64,000 nucleotides of DNA from Calliopsis andreniformis (Eukaryota; Arthropoda; Insecta; Hymenoptera; Andrenidae), in the NCBI RefSeq assembly GCF_051401765.1, contig NW_027480422.1, positions 16,014,001-16,078,000 on the forward strand, given 5' to 3'. Position numbers and translations under genes: made by a program. A model generated the notes under the pieces. That model was not told the DNA's origin. It worked only from the letters and a program-made list of their open reading frames with translations, and did no database searches. Below, one piece after another: positions 37,681 to 51,382 of this stretch. Position 1 is the stretch's first letter. Each line of letters opens with the position of its first letter.

Positions 37681-38449
37681 TACTTTCACACTGGTTTCAA
37701 TTATTAGTTTTATACAATGGAAAAACTGTTCTATTTATTTTGTATTTTATGCTTCGGGCGTTGACTTCTATGGCCCTAACTATTCGATCTGGTGGAGCAA
37801 CGCCCTAGAGTGAAGCCTAGGTTGCCCGGAACGTAGAAATGACCATTACTTTCACTCTGGTTGCAATTATTCCAGCTGTACGATGGACAAACTGTTGGAT
37901 TTTGATTGTACTTTATGCTTCAGGCGTTGACTTCTTAGGCCCTAACTATTCGCTCTGGTGGAACAACGCCCCAGGGTGAAGCCTAGGTTGCCCGGAACGT
38001 AGAAATGACCATTACCTTCACACTGTTTGCGATTATTGATTTTATACGATGGTAAAACTGTTGTACATATATCGTATTTTATGCTTCTGGCGTTGACTTC
38101 TTAGGCCCTAACTATTTGATCTGGTGGAGCACCGCCCTGTATTGAAGCCTAGGTTGCCCGGAACGTAGAAATGACTATTACTTCCACACTGTTTGCAATT
38201 ATTCATATTATACAGTGGAAAAACTGTTGTATTTATATTGTATTTTATGCTTCTGGCATTGACTTCTAAGGCCCTAACTATTCGATGTGGTTGAGCAACG
38301 CCCTAGAGTGAAGCCTAGATTGCTCGGAACGTAGAAATGACCAGAACTTTCAGACTGGTGGCAATTATTCGTTTTATACGATGGAAAAACTGTTGTGTTT
38401 ATTTTGTATTTTATGCTTCAGCGTTCACTTCCTAGGCCCTAACTATTCG

Positions 38450-38950
38450 CTCTGGTGGAACAACGCCCTAGGGTGATGCCTAGGTTGCCCGGATCGTAGA
38501 AATGACTATTACTTGCACACTGGATGCAATTATTCTTGTTATACGATGGAAAAACTGTTGTATATATTTTGTATTTTATGACTCTGGCGTTTATTCCTAA
38601 GGCCGTAGCTATTCGATGTGGTGGAGCAACGCCCTAGAGGGAAGCCTAGGTTGCCCGGAACGTAGAAATGACCATTACTTGCACACTGGATGCAATTATT
38701 CTTGTTATACGATGGAAAAACTGTTGTATTTATTTTGTATTTTATGACTCTGGCGTTTACTCCTAAGGTCGTAGCTATTCGATGTGGTGGAGCAACGCCC
38801 TAGAGGGAAGCCTAGGTTGCCCGGAACGTAGAAATGACCATGTCTTTCACACTGGTTGCAATTATTAGTGTTATACGATGGAAGAACTGTTGTATTTATA
38901 TTGTATTTTATGCTTCTGGCGTTGACTTCTAAGGCCGCAGCTATTCGATG
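38450..38950 (+). repeat. Copy of ~40,772-41,272 (14-monomer offset, 2322 bp)
   Basis: Both places contain a pair of nearly identical neighbouring monomers with TTGCACACTGGATGC, TTTATGACTCTGGCG and TAGAGGGAAGCC, followed by ATTATTAGTGTTATACG and GGAAGAACTG. The adjacent identical pair at 38,510-38,840 indicates a single-monomer duplication made before the 2322 bp duplication. Confidence 0.8.
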
Positions 38951-40480
38951 TGGTGCAGCAACGCCCTAGAGTGAAGCTTAGGATGCCCGGAACGTAGAAA
39001 TGGCCATACCTTTCACACTGGTTGCAATTATTCTTGTTATACAAGGGAAAAACTGTTGTATTTATATTGTATTTTATGCTTCTGGCGTTGACTTGTTAGG
39101 CCCTAACTATTCGATCTGGAGGAGCAACGCCCTAGAGAGAAGCCTAGATTGCGCGGAATGTAGAAATGACCATAACTATCAGACTGGTTGCAATTATTCG
39201 TTTTATACAATGGAAAAACTGTTGTATTTATATTGTATTTTATGCCTCTGGCGTTTACTCCTAAGGCCGTAGCTATTCGATGTTGTGGAGCAACGCCCTA
39301 GAGGGAAGCCTAGGTTGCCCGGGACGTAGAAATGACCATCACCTTCACTCTGGTTGCAATTATTCATTTTATACAATGGAAAAACTGTTGTATTCATATT
39401 GTTTTTTATAGTTATGGCGTTGACTTCTAAGGCCGGAGCTATTCGATGTGGTGGAGCAACGCCCTAGAGTGAAGCCTAGTTTGCGCGGAACGTAGAAATG
39501 ACCACACCTTTCACACTGGTTGCAATTATTCCTGTTATACGATGGTAAAGCAATTGTATTTATATTGTATTTTATGCTTCTGGCGTTGAGTTGTTAGGCC
39601 CTAACTATTCGATCTGGTGGAGCGACGCCCTAGAGAGAAGCCTAGATTGCGAGGAACGTAGAAATGGCCATAACTATCAGACTGGTAGCAATTATTCGTT
39701 TTATACGATGGAAAGACTGTTGTATTTATATTGTCTTTTATAGTTATGGCGTTGTCTTCTATCGCCGTAGCTATTCGATGTGGTTGAGCGACGCCCTAGA
39801 GTGAAGCCTAGTTTGCCCGGATCGTAGAAATGACCATTACTTGCACACTGGATGCAATTATTCGTTTTATACGATGGAAAAACTGTTGTATTTATTTTGT
39901 ATTTGGTGCTCCTGTCGTTGACTTCTTAGGCCATAACTATTGGATCAGGTGGACCAACGCCCTAGAGTGAAGCCTAGGTTGGCGGGAACTTAGAAATGAC
40001 CATCACCTTCACTCTGGTTGCAATTATTCCTGTTATACGATGGAAAACCTGTGGTATTTATATTGTATTTTATGCTTCTGGCGTAGGCTTCTTAGGCCCT
40101 AACTATTCGATCTGGGGGAACCACGCCCTAGACTGAAGCCTAGGTTGCCCGGAACGTAGAAATGACCATCACTTTCACACTGGTTGCAATTATTCCTGTT
40201 ATACGATGGAAAAACTGTTGTATTTATATAGTTTTTTATGCTTCTGGTGTACACTTCTTAGGCCCTAGCTATTCGATCTGGAGGAACAACGCCCTAGACT
40301 GAAGCCTAGGTTGCCCGGAACGTAGAAATGACCATCACTTTCACACTGGTTGCAATTATTCTTGTTATACGATGAAAAAACTGTTGTATTTATTTTGTAT
40401 TTTATGCCTCTGGCGTTTACTCCTAAGGCCGTAGCTATTCGATGTGGTGGAGCAACGCCCTAGAGTGAAGCCTAGGTTGC
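38867..40480 (+). repeat. 32-monomer higher-order segment, first member (5308 bp offset)
   Basis: About 1.6 kb recurring at 44,175-45,788, with very few differences by eye. Markers include TTATACAAGGGAAAAACTG, TGACTTGTTAGGCCC, GTAAAGCAATTGTATTTATA, CTATCGCCGTAGC, GCTCCTGTCGTTGAC and GGGGGAACCACGCCC. The match stops at GGTTGCCGCAACG here, against GGTTGCCCGGAACG at 45,788. Confidence 0.88.
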
Positions 40481-40865
40481 CGCAACGTAGAAATGACCAG
40501 AACTTTCATACTGGTTGCAATTATTCGTTTTATACGATGGAAAAACTGTAGTATTAATTTTGCATTTGGTGCTTCTGGCGTTGACTTCTTAGGCCCTAAC
40601 TATTCGATGTGGTTGAGCAACGCCCTACAGTGAAGCCTAGATTGCCCGGAACGTTGAAATGACCATAACTTTCATACTGGTAGCAATTATTCGTTTTATA
40701 CGATGGAAAATCTGTTGTATTTATATTGTATTTTATGCTTCAGCGTTCACTTCCTAGGCCCCAACTATTCGCTCTGGTGGAACAACGCCCTAGGGTGATG
40801 CCTAGGTTGCCCGGATCGTAGAAATGACTATTACTTGCACACTGGATGCAATTATTCTTGTTATA
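40474..40865 (+). repeat. Copy of 43,792-44,183 (20-monomer offset, ~3318 bp)
   Basis: Shared markers are GGTTGCCGCAACG, ACTGTAGTATTAATTTTGC, TAGCAATTATTCG and GCTTCAGCGTTCACTTCC. The offset changes from 3318 to 5308 bp near 44,183, so the sequence at 43.8-45.8 kb is a join of two source segments that also occur in a different order at 38.9-40.9 kb. Confidence 0.8.
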
Positions 40866-41282
40866 CGATGGAAAAACTGTTGTATTTATTTTGTATTTTA
40901 TGACTCTGGCGTTTACTCCTAAGGCCGTAGCTATTCGATGTGGTGGAGCAACGCCCTAGAGGGAAGCCTAGGTTGCCCGGAACGTAGAAATGACCATTAC
41001 TTGCACACTGGATGCAATTATTCTTGTTATACGATGGAAAAACTGTTGTATTTATTTTGTATTTTATGACTCTGGCGTTTACTCCTAAGGCCGTAGCTAT
41101 TCGATGTGGTGGAGCAACGCCCTAGAGGGAAGCCTAGGTTGCCCGGAACGTAGAAATGACCATGTCTTTCACACTGGTTGCAATTATTAGTGTTATACGA
41201 TGGAAGAACTGTTGTATTTATATTGTATTTTATGCTTCTGGCGTTGACTTCTAAGGCCGCAGCTATTCGATGTGGTGGAGCA

Positions 41283-42650
41283 ACGCCCTAGAGTGAAGCC
41301 TAGGTTGCCCGGAACGTAGAAATGACCGTTACTTTTACACTGTTTGCAAATGTACATTATATACCATGGAAAAGCTGTTGTATTTATATTGTATTTTATG
41401 CTTCTGGCGTTTACTTCTTAGGCCCTAACTATTTGATCCGGTGGAGCACCGCCCTGTAGTCAAGCCTAGGTTGCCCGGAACGTGGAAATGACCATAACTT
41501 TCACACTGGTTTCAATTATTCGTTTTATACAATGGAAAAACTGTTCTATTTATTTTGTATTTTATGCTTCGGGCGTTGACTTCTATGGCCCTAACTATTC
41601 GATCTGGTGGAGCAACGCCCTAGAGTGAAGCCTCGGTTGCCCGGAACGTAGAAATGACCATTACTTTCACTCTGGTTGCAATTATTCCAGCTGTACGATG
41701 GACAAACTGTTGGACTTTGATTGTACTTTATGCCTCAGGCGTTGACTTCTTAGGCCCTAACTATTCGCTCTAGTGGAACAACGCCCCAGGGTGAAGCCTA
41801 GGTTGCCCGGAACGTAGAAATGACCATTACCTTCACACTGTTTGCGATTATTGATTTTATACGATGGTAAAACTGTTGTACATATATCGTATTTTATGCT
41901 TCTGGCGTTGACTTCTTAGGCCCTAACTATTCGATCAGGTGGAGCAACGCCCTAGGGTGAAGCGTAGGTTGCCCGGAACGTAGAAATGACCAAAACTTTC
42001 ATACTGGTTGCAATTATTCGTTTTATACGATTTAAAAACTGTTGTATTTATTTTGTATTTGGTGCTTCTGGAGATGACTTCTTAGGCCCTAACTATTGGA
42101 TGTGGTTGAGCAACGGCCTAGAGTGAAGCCTAGATTGCCCGGAACGTTGAAATGACCATAACTTTCATACTGGTAGCAAGTATTCGTTTTATACGATGGA
42201 AAAACTGTTGTATTTATATTGTATTTGGTGCTTCTGGCGTTGACTTCTTAGGCCCTAACTGTTAGATGTGGAGGACCAACGCCCTAGAGTGAAGCCTAGG
42301 TCGCCCGGAACGTAGAAATGACCATATCTTTCAGACTGGTTGCAATTATTCCTGTTATACAATGAAAAAAATGTTGTATTTTTATTGTATTTTATGCTTC
42401 AGGCGTTGACTTCTAAGGCCCTAACTATTCGAAGTGGTGGAGCAACGCCCTTGAGCGAAGCCTAGGTTGCCCGGAACGTAAAAATGACCTGTACTTTCAC
42501 ACTGGTTGCAATTATTCCTGTTATACGATGGAAAAACTGTTGTACTTATGTTGTATTTTATGCTTCTGGCGTCGAATTCTAAGTCCCTAACTATTCGATC
42601 TGGTGGAGCGACGCCCTAGAGTGGAGCCTAGGTTGCCCGGAACGTAGAAA
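41283..42650 (+). repeat. Copy of 35,975-37,508 with one monomer missing
   Basis: The offset is 5308 bp (32 monomers) up to about 42,208, then about 5143 bp (31 monomers). The monomer holding GCTTCAGCGTTCACTTCC and TTGCACACTGG, about 36,916-37,080 in the source, is absent here. The join falls at the same phase of the repeat on both sides. Confidence 0.8.
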
Positions 42651-42653
42651 TGA

Positions 42654-43789
42654 CCGTTACTTTCACACTGTTTGCAAATGTACACTATATACGATGGAAA
42701 AGCTGTTGTATTTATATTGTATTTTATGCTTCTGGCGTTGACTTCTTAGGCCCTAACTATTTGATCTGGTGGAGCACCGCCCTGTAGTGAAGCCTAGGTT
42801 GCCCGGAACGTAGAAATGACTATTACTTCCACACTGTTTGCAATTATTCAAATTATACAGTGGAAAAACTGTTGTATTTATATTGTATTTTATGCTTCTG
42901 GCATTGACTTCTAAGGCCCTAACTATTCGATGTGGTTGAGCAACGCCCTAGAGTGAAGCCTAGATTGCCCGGAACGTAGAAATGACCAGAACTTTCATAC
43001 TGGTGGCAATTATTCGTTTTATACGATGGAAAAACTGTTGTGTTTATTTTGTATCTGGTGCTTCTGGCGTTGACTTCTTAGGCCCTAACTGTTGGATGTA
43101 GTGGACCAAAGCCCTAGAGTGAAGCCTAGGTTGCCCGGAACGTAGAAATAACCGTTACTTTTACACTGTTTGCAAATGTACATTATATACCATGGAAAAG
43201 CTGTTGTATTTATATTGTATTTTATGCTTCTGGCGTTGACTTCTTAGGCCCTAACTATTTGATCCGGTGGAGCACCGCTCTGTAGTGAAGCCTAGGTTGC
43301 CCGGAACGTGGAAATGACCATAACTTTCACACTGGTTTCAATTATTAGTTTTATACAATGGAAAAACTGTTCTATTTATTTTGTATTTTATGCTTCGGGC
43401 GTTGACTTCTATGGCCCTAACTATTCGATCTGGTGGAGCAACGCCCTAGAGTGAAGCCTAGGTTGCCCGGAACGTAGAAATGACCATTACTTTCACTCTG
43501 GTTGCAATTATTCCAGCTGTACGATGGACAAACTGTTGGATTTTGATTGTACTTTATGCTTCAGGCGTTGACTTCTTAGGCCCTAACTATTCGCTCTGGT
43601 GGAACAACGCCCCAGGGTGAAGCCTAGGTTGCCCGGAACGTAGAAACGACCATTACCTTCACACTGTTTGCGATTATTGATTTTATACGATGGTAAAACT
43701 GTTGTACATATATCGTATTTTATGCTTCTGGCGTTGACTTCTTAGACCCTAACTATTCGATCAGGTGGAGCAACGCCCTAGGGTGAAGC
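42654..43789 (+). repeat. Copy of ~35,520-36,655 (43-monomer offset, 7134 bp)
   Basis: Matched markers are GTACACTATATACGATGG, the CTATTTGATC and GAGCACCGCC monomer (35,621 and 42,755), CTGTTGGATGTAGTGGACC (35,955 and 43,089) and the TTATTGATTTTATACG monomer (about 36,540 and 43,674). Confidence 0.8.
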
Positions 43790-44174
43790 CTAGGTTGCCG
43801 CAACGTAGAAATGACCAGAACTTTCATACTGGTTGCAATTATTCGTTTTATATGATGGAAAAACTGTAGTATTAATTTTGCATTTGGTGCTTCTGGCGTT
43901 GACTTCTTAGGCCCTAACTATTCGATGTGGTTGAGCAGCGCCCTACAGTGAAGCCTAGATTGCCCGGAACGTTGAAGTGACCATAACTTTCATACTGGTA
44001 GCAATTATTCGTTTTATACGATGGAAAATCTGTTGTATTTATATTGTATTTTATGCTTCAGCGTTCACTTCCTAGGCCCCAACTATTCGCTCTGGTGGAA
44101 CAACGCCCTAGGGTGATGCCTAGGTTGCCCGGATCGTAGAAATGACTATTACTTGCACACTGGATGCAATTATT

Positions 44175-45788
44175 CTTGTTATACGATGGAAAAACTGTTG
44201 TATTTATATTGTATTTTATGCTTCTGGCGTTGACTTCTAAGGCCGCAGCTATTCGATGTGGTGGAGCAACGCCCTAGAGTGAAGCTTAGGATGCCCGGAA
44301 CGTAGAAATGGCCATACCTTTCACACTGGTTGCAATTATTCTTGTTATACAAGGGAAAAACTGTTGTATTTATATTGTATTTTATGCTTCTGGCGTTGAC
44401 TTGTTAGGCCCTAACTATTCGATCTGGAGGAGCAACGCCCTAGAGAGAAGCCTAGATTGCGCGGAATGTAGAAATGACCATAGCTATCAGACTGGTTGCA
44501 ATTATTCGTTTTATACAATGAAAAAACTGTTGTATTTATATTGTATTTTATGCCTCTGGCGTTTACTCCTAAGGCCGTAGCTATTCGATGTTGTGGAGCA
44601 ACGCCCTAGAGGGAAGCCTAGGTTGCCCGGGACGTAGAAATGACCATCACCTTCACTCTGGTTGCAATTATTCATTTTATACAATGGAAAAACTGTTGTA
44701 TTCATATTGTTTTTTATAGTTATGGCGTTGACTTCTAAGGCCGGAGCTATTCGATGTGGTGGAGCAACGCCCTAGAGTGAAGCCTAGTTTGCGCGGAACG
44801 TAGAAATGACCACACCTTTCACACTGGTTGCAATTATTCCTGTTATACGATGGTAAAGCAATTGTATTTATATTGTATTTTATGCTTCTGGCGTTGAGTT
44901 GTTAGGCCCTAACTATTCGATCTGGTGGAGCGACGCCCTAGAGAGAAGCCTAGATTGCGAGGAACGTAGAAATGGCCATAACTATCAGACTGGTAGCAAT
45001 TATTCGTTTTATACGATGGAAAGACTGTTGTATTTATATTGTCTTTTATAGTTATGGCGTTGTCTTCTATCGCCGTAGCTATTCGATGTGGTTGAGCGAC
45101 GCCCTAGAGTGAAGCCTAGTTTGCCCGGATCGTAGAAATGACCATTACTTGCACACTGGATGCAATTATTCGTTTTATACGATGGAAAAACTGTTGTATT
45201 TATTTTGTATTTGGTGCTCCTGTCGTTGACTTCTTAGGCCATAACTATTGGATCAGGTGGACCAACGCCCTAGAGTGAAGCCTAGGTTGGCGGGAACTTA
45301 GAAATGACCATCACCTTCACTCTGGTTGCAATTATTCCTGTTATACGATGGAAAACCTGTGGTATTTATATTGTATTTTATGCTTCTGGCGTAGGCTTCT
45401 TAGGCCCTAACTATTCGATCTGGGGGAACCACGCCCTAGACTGAAGCCTAGGTTGCCCGGAACGTAGAAATGACCATCACTTTCACACTGGTTGCAATTA
45501 TTCCTGTTATACGATGGAAAAACTGTTGTATTTATATAGTTTTTTATGCTTCTGGTGTACACTTCTTAGGCCCTAGCTATTCGATCTGGAGGAACAACGC
45601 CCTAGACTGAAGCCTAGGTTGCCCGGAACGTAGAAATGACCATCACTTTCACACTGGTTGCAATTATTCTTGTTATACGATGAAAAAACTGTTGTATTTA
45701 TTTTGTATTTTATGCCTCTGGCGTTTACTCCTAAGGCCGTAGCTATTCGATGTGGTGGAGCAACGCCCTAGAGTGAAGCCTAGGTTGC
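44175..45788 (+). repeat. 32-monomer higher-order segment, second member
   Basis: The partner of 38,867-40,480. The small differences include TATGAAAAAACTG-type changes near 44,520 (ATGAAAAAACTG for ATGGAAAAACTG) and GCTATCAGACTGG for AACTATCAGACTGG. Confidence 0.88.
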
Positions 45789-48700
45789 CCGGAACGTAGA
45801 AATGACCATTACTTCCACACTGTTTGCAATTATTCATATCATACAGTGGAAAAACTGTTGTATTTATATGGCATTTTATGCTTCTGGCATTGACTTCTAA
45901 GGCCCTAACTATTTGTTGTGGTGGAGCAACGCCCTAGAGTGAAGCCTAGGTTGCCCGGAACGTAGAAATGACCATAGCTTTCACACTGTTTGCAATTATT
46001 CCTGTTATACGATTGAAAAACTGTTGTATTTATATTGTATTTTATGCTTCTGGCAGTGACTTCTAAGGCCGCAGCTATTCGATGTGGTGCAGCAACGCCC
46101 TAGAGTGAAGCCTAGGTTTCCCGGAACCTAGAAATGACCATACCTTTCACACTGGTTGCAATTATTCTTGTTATACGATGGAAAAGCTGTTGTATTTGTA
46201 TTGTATTTTATGCTTCTGGCGTAGACTTCTTAGGCCCTAGCTATTCGATCAAGTGGAATGACGCCCTAGAGTGAAGCCTAGGTTGCCCGTATCGTAGAAA
46301 TGACCATATCTTTCACACTGGTTGCAATTATTCCTGTTATACGATGGAAAAACTGGTGTATTTCTATTGTATTTTATGCTTCTGGCGTTGACTTCTTACG
46401 CCCTAACTATTCGATCTGGTGGAGCAACGCCCTAGGGTGAAGCCTAGGTTGCCCGGAACGTAGAAATGAGCATAACCTTCATACTGGTTGCAATTATTCG
46501 TTTTATACGATGGAAAGACTGTTCTATTTATATTGTATTTTATAGTTATGGCGTTGTCTTCTAGGGCCGTAGCTATTCGATGTGGTTGCGCAACGCCCTA
46601 GAGTGAAGCCTAGGTTGCCCGGAACGTAGAAATGACCATAACTTTCATACCTGTTGCAATTATTCGTTTTATACCGTGGAAAAGCTGTTGTATTTATATT
46701 GTATTTTATGCGTCTGGAGTTGTTTTCTAAGGCCCTAACTATTCGGCCTGGTGGACCAACGGCCTAGAGTGACGCCTAGGTTGCACGGAACGTAGAAATG
46801 CCCATTACTTTCACACTGGTTGTAATTATTCCTGTTATACGATGGAATAACTGTTGTATTTTTATTTTATTTTGTGCTTCTGGCGTTGACTTCTCAGGTC
46901 CTAGCTATTCGATCTGGTGGAGCAACGCTCTGGAGTGAAGCCTAGGTTGCCCGGAACTTAGAAATGACCATCACCTTCACTCTGGTTGCAATTATTCCTG
47001 TTATACGATGGAAAAACTGTGGTATTTATATTGTTTTTTATGCTTCTGGCGTTGACTTCCTGGGCCCTAACGATTCTATCTGGAGGAGCAACGCCCTAGA
47101 GTGAAGCTTAGGATGCCCGGAACGTAGAAATGACCATACCTTTCACACTGGTTGCAATTATTCCCGTTATACAAGGGAAAAACTGTTGTATTTATATTGT
47201 ATTTTATGCTTCTGGCGTTGACTGGTTAGGCCCTTACTATTCGATCTGGAGGAGCAACGCCCTAGAGAGAAGCCTAGATTGCGCGGAATGTAGAAATGAC
47301 CATTACTTGCACACTGGATGCAATTATTCTTGTTATACGATGGAAAAACTGTTGTACTTATTTTGTATTTTATGACTCTGGCGTTTACTCCTAAGGCCGT
47401 AGCTATTCGATGTGGTGGAGCAACGCCCTAGAGGGAAGCCTAGGTTGCCCGGAACGTAGAAATGACCATCACCTTCACTCTGGTTGCAATTATTCCTGTT
47501 TTACGATGGAAAAGCTGTGGTATTTATATTGTATTTTATGCTTCTGGCGTAGGCTTCTTAGGCCCTAACTATTCGATCTGGTGTAACCACGCCCTAGACT
47601 GAAGCCTAGGTTTCCCGGAACGTAGAAATGACCATCACTTTCACACTGGTTGCAATTATTCCTGTTATACGATAGAAAAAGTGTTGTATTTATATTGTAT
47701 TTTATGCTTCTGACGTTGACTTCTAAGGCCGCAGCTATTCGATGTGGTGGAGCAACGCCCTAGAGTGAAGCCTAGGTTGCTTGGAACGTAGAAATGACCA
47801 TACCTTTCACACTGGTTGCAATTATTCCTGTTATACAAGGGAAAAACTGTTGTATTTATAGTGTATTTTATGCTTCTGGCGTTGACTTCCTGGGCCCTAA
47901 CTATTCTATCTGGAGGAGCGACGCCCTAGAGTGAAGCCTAGGTTGCCCGGAACGCAGAAATGACCATGTCTTTCACACTGGTTGCAATTATTCCTGTTAT
48001 ATGATGGAAAAACTGTTGTATTTATATTATATTTTATGCTTCAGACGTTGACTTCTAAGGCCGTAGCTATTGCATGTGGTGGAGAAACGCTCTAGAGTGA
48101 AGCATAGGTTGCCCGGAAAGTAGAAATGACCATTACCTCCACACTGTTTGCAATTATTCATTTTATACAATGGAAAAACTGTTTTATTTCTATTGTATTT
48201 TATGCTTCTGGCGTTGACTTCTTAGGCCCTAACTATTCGATCTGGTGGAGCAACGCCCTAGGGTGAAGCCTAGGTTGCGCGGAACGTAGAAATGACCATA
48301 CCTTTCACACTGGTTGCAATTATTCCTGTTATACGATGGACAAACAGTTGTATTTATATTGTATTTTATGCTTCTGCCGTTGACTTCCTGGGCCCTAACT
48401 ATTCTATCTGGAGGAGCGACGCCCTAGAGTGAAGCCTAGGTTGCCCGGAATGCAGAAATGACCATCACTTTCACACTGGTGGCAATTATTCCTGTTATAC
48501 GATGGAGACTGTTGGATTTTTAATGTACTTTATGCTTCTGGCGTTGACTTCTAAGGTCCTATGTATTCGATCTGGTGGAGCAATGCATCAGTGTTAAGTC
48601 TAGGATGCCCCGAACGTAGAAATGGCCGTTACCTTCACACTGGTTGCAATTACTCATTTTATACGATGGAAAAACTGTTGTACATATATCGTATTTTATG

Positions 48701-50754
48701 CTTCTGGCATTGACTTCTTAGGCCCTAACTATTCGATCTGGTGGAGTAACGCCCTAGGGTGAAGCCTAGGTAGCCCGGAACGTAGAAATGACCATAACTA
48801 TCAGACTGGTTGCAATTATTCGTTTTATACGATGGAAAGACTGTTGTATTTATATTGTATTTTATAGTTATGGCGTTGTCTTCTAGGGCCGCAGCTATTC
48901 GATGTGGTGGAGCAACGCCCTAGAGTGAAGCCTAGGTTACCCGGAACGTAGAAATGACCATCACCTTCACTCTGGTTGCAGTTATACCTGTTATACGATG
49001 GAAATACTGTGGTATTTATATTGTATTTTATGCTTCTGGCGTAGGCTTCTTAGGCCCTAATTGTTCGATCTGGGGGAACCACGCCCTAGACTGAAGCCTA
49101 GGTTGCCCGGAACGTAGAAATGACCATCACTTTCACACTGGTTGCAATTATTCCTGTTATACGATGGAAAAACTGTTGTATTTATGTTGTATTTTATGCT
49201 TCTGGTGTAGACTTCTTAGGCCCTAGCAATTCGATCTGGAGGAACAACGCCCTAGAGTGAAGCCTAGGCTGCTCGGAATGTAGAAATGACCATCACTTTC
49301 ACAATGGCTGCAATTATTCTTGTTATACGATGGAAAAACTGTTGTATTTATTTTGTATTTTATTCCTCTGGCGTTGACTCCTAAGGCCGTAGCTATTCGA
49401 TGTGTTGGAGCAACGCCCTAGAGTGAAGCCTAGGTTACCCGGAACGTAGAAATGACCATGTCTTTCACACTGGTTGCAATTATTCGTGTTATACGATGGA
49501 AAAACTGTTGTATTTCAATTGTATTTTATGCTTCTGGCGTTTACTTCTTAGGCCCTAAATATTCGATTTGGTGGAGCAACGCCCTAGGGTGAAGCCTAGG
49601 TTGCCCGTAACGTAGAAATGACCATAACTTTCATACTGGTTGCAATTATTCGTTTTATACCGTGGAAAAACTTTTGTATTTATATTGTATTTTATGAGTC
49701 TCGAGTTGTTTTCTAAGGCCCTAACTATTCGGCCAGGTGGACCAACGCCCTAGAGTGAAGCCTAGGTTGCACGGAACGTAGAAATGCCCATTACTTTCAC
49801 ACTGGTTGTAATTATTCCTGTTATACGATGGAATAACTCTTGTATTTTTATTTTATTTTGTGATTCTGGCGTTGACTTCTAAGGCCGTAACTAGTCGATG
49901 TGGTTGAGCAACGCCCTAGAGTGAAGCCTAGGTTGCCCGGAACGTAGAAATGACCATTACTTCCACACTGTTTGCAGTTATTCATATTATACAGTGGAAA
50001 AACTGTTGTATTTATATTGCATTTTATGCTTCTGGCATTGACTTCTAAGGCCCTAACTATTCGATGTGGTGGAGCAACGCCCTAGATTGAAGCCTAGGTT
50101 GCCCGGAACGTAGAAATGACCATTACTTCCACACTGTTTGCAATTATTCATTTTATACAATGGAGAAACTGTTGTATTTATAATGTATTTTATAGTTATG
50201 GCGTTGACTTCTAAGGCCGTAGCTATTCGATGGGGTGAAGCAATGCCCTAGAGTGAAGCCTAGGTTGCCCGGAATGTAGAAATGACCATAACTATCAGTA
50301 TGGTTGCAATTATTCGTTTTATACGATGGAAAGACTGTTGTATTTATATTGTATTTTATAGTTATGGCGTTGTCTTCTAGGGCCGTAGCTATCCGATGTG
50401 GTTGAGCAACGCCCTATTATGAAGCCTAGGTTGCCCGGAACGTAGAAATGACCATTACTTCCACACTGTTTGCAGTTATTCATATTATACAGTGGAAAAT
50501 CTGTTGTATTTATATTGCATTTTATGCTTCTGGCATTGACTTCTAAGGCCCTAACTATTCGATGTGGTGGAGCAACGCCCTAGAGTGAAGCCTAGGTTGC
50601 CCGGAACGTAGAAATGACCATAGCTATCACACTGGTTGCAATTATTCCTGTTATACGATGGAAAAACTGTTGTATTTATATTATATTTTATGCTTCAGAC
50701 GTTGACTTCTAAGGCCGTAGCTATTCGATGTGGTGGAGAAACGCCCTAGAGTGA
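45789..50754 (+). repeat. Mosaic of monomers related to the neighbouring regions
   Basis: About 30 monomers with short relations only. About 46,600-46,885 recurs at 49,586-49,871 (18 monomers), with TTTTATACCGTGG and ATTCGGCC. About 47,100-47,290 resembles 38,970-39,160. About 48,950-49,410 resembles 40,000-40,440, with GTAGGCTTCTTAGG. About 48,450-48,610 carries the CAGTGTTAAGTCTAGG monomer of the 17-monomer blocks. A run near 48,505 lacks bases (GATGGAGACTGTTGG). No gene or foreign insert was seen. Confidence 0.7.
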
Positions 50755-51260
50755 AGCCTAGGATGCCCGCAACGTAGAAATGACCATATCTTTCACACTG
50801 TTTGCAATTATTCCTGTTATACGATTGAAAAACCTTTGTATTTATATTGTATTTTATGCTTCTGGCGTTGACTTCTAAGGCCCTAACTATTCGATCTGGT
50901 GGAGCAACGCCCTAGCGTGAAGTCTAGGCTGCGGGAACGTAGAAATGACCTTTACTTTCACACTGTTTCAAAATATACATCATACACGATGGACAAGCTG
51001 TTGTATCTATTTTGTATTTTATGCTTCTGGCATTGACTTCTATGGCCCTAACTATTCGATGTGGTGGAGCAACGCCCTAGAGTGAAGCCTAGGTTGCCCG
51101 GAACGTAGAAATGACCATAGCTTTCACACTGGTTGCAATTACTCCTGTTATACAAGGGAAAAACTGTGGTACTTATATTGTATTTTATGCTTCTGGCGTT
51201 GACTTCTTAGGCCCTAACTATTCGATCTGGTGGAGCAACGCCCTAGAGTGAAGCCTAGGT
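50755..51260 (+). repeat. Copy of 53,907-54,412 (19-monomer offset, 3152 bp)
   Basis: Matched markers are ATGCCCGCAACG, CTAGCGTGAAGTCTAGG, GGCTGCGGGAACG (missing bases relative to the consensus), TTTCAAAATATACATCATA and TTATACAAGGGAAAAACTG. Confidence 0.8.
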
Positions 51261-51382
51261 TGACCGGAATGAAGAAATGACTATCACTTTCACACTGGTG
51301 GCAATTATTCCTGTTATACGATGGAAAAACTTTTGTATTTATATTGTATTTTATGCTTCTGGCGTTGACTTCTAAGGTCCTA

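Noticed and set aside
39000..39272. Open frames of 60-90 codons on the plus strand beginning MTI or MAI followed by hydrophobic residues, here and at 21,410, 25,890, 28,712, 31,534, 44,308, 47,130, 51,443 and 61,067
   Set aside because: All are the same frame of the monomer starting at ATGACCAT or ATGGCCAT. The hydrophobic stretch is a by-product of the T-rich repeat. They end where the next monomer shifts frame.
40474..40490. GGTTGCCGCAACG as a possible perfect palindrome with a function
   Set aside because: It arises from a small deletion of the usual GGTTGCCCGGAACG. It is present only here and in its duplicate at 43,792, so it looks incidental.
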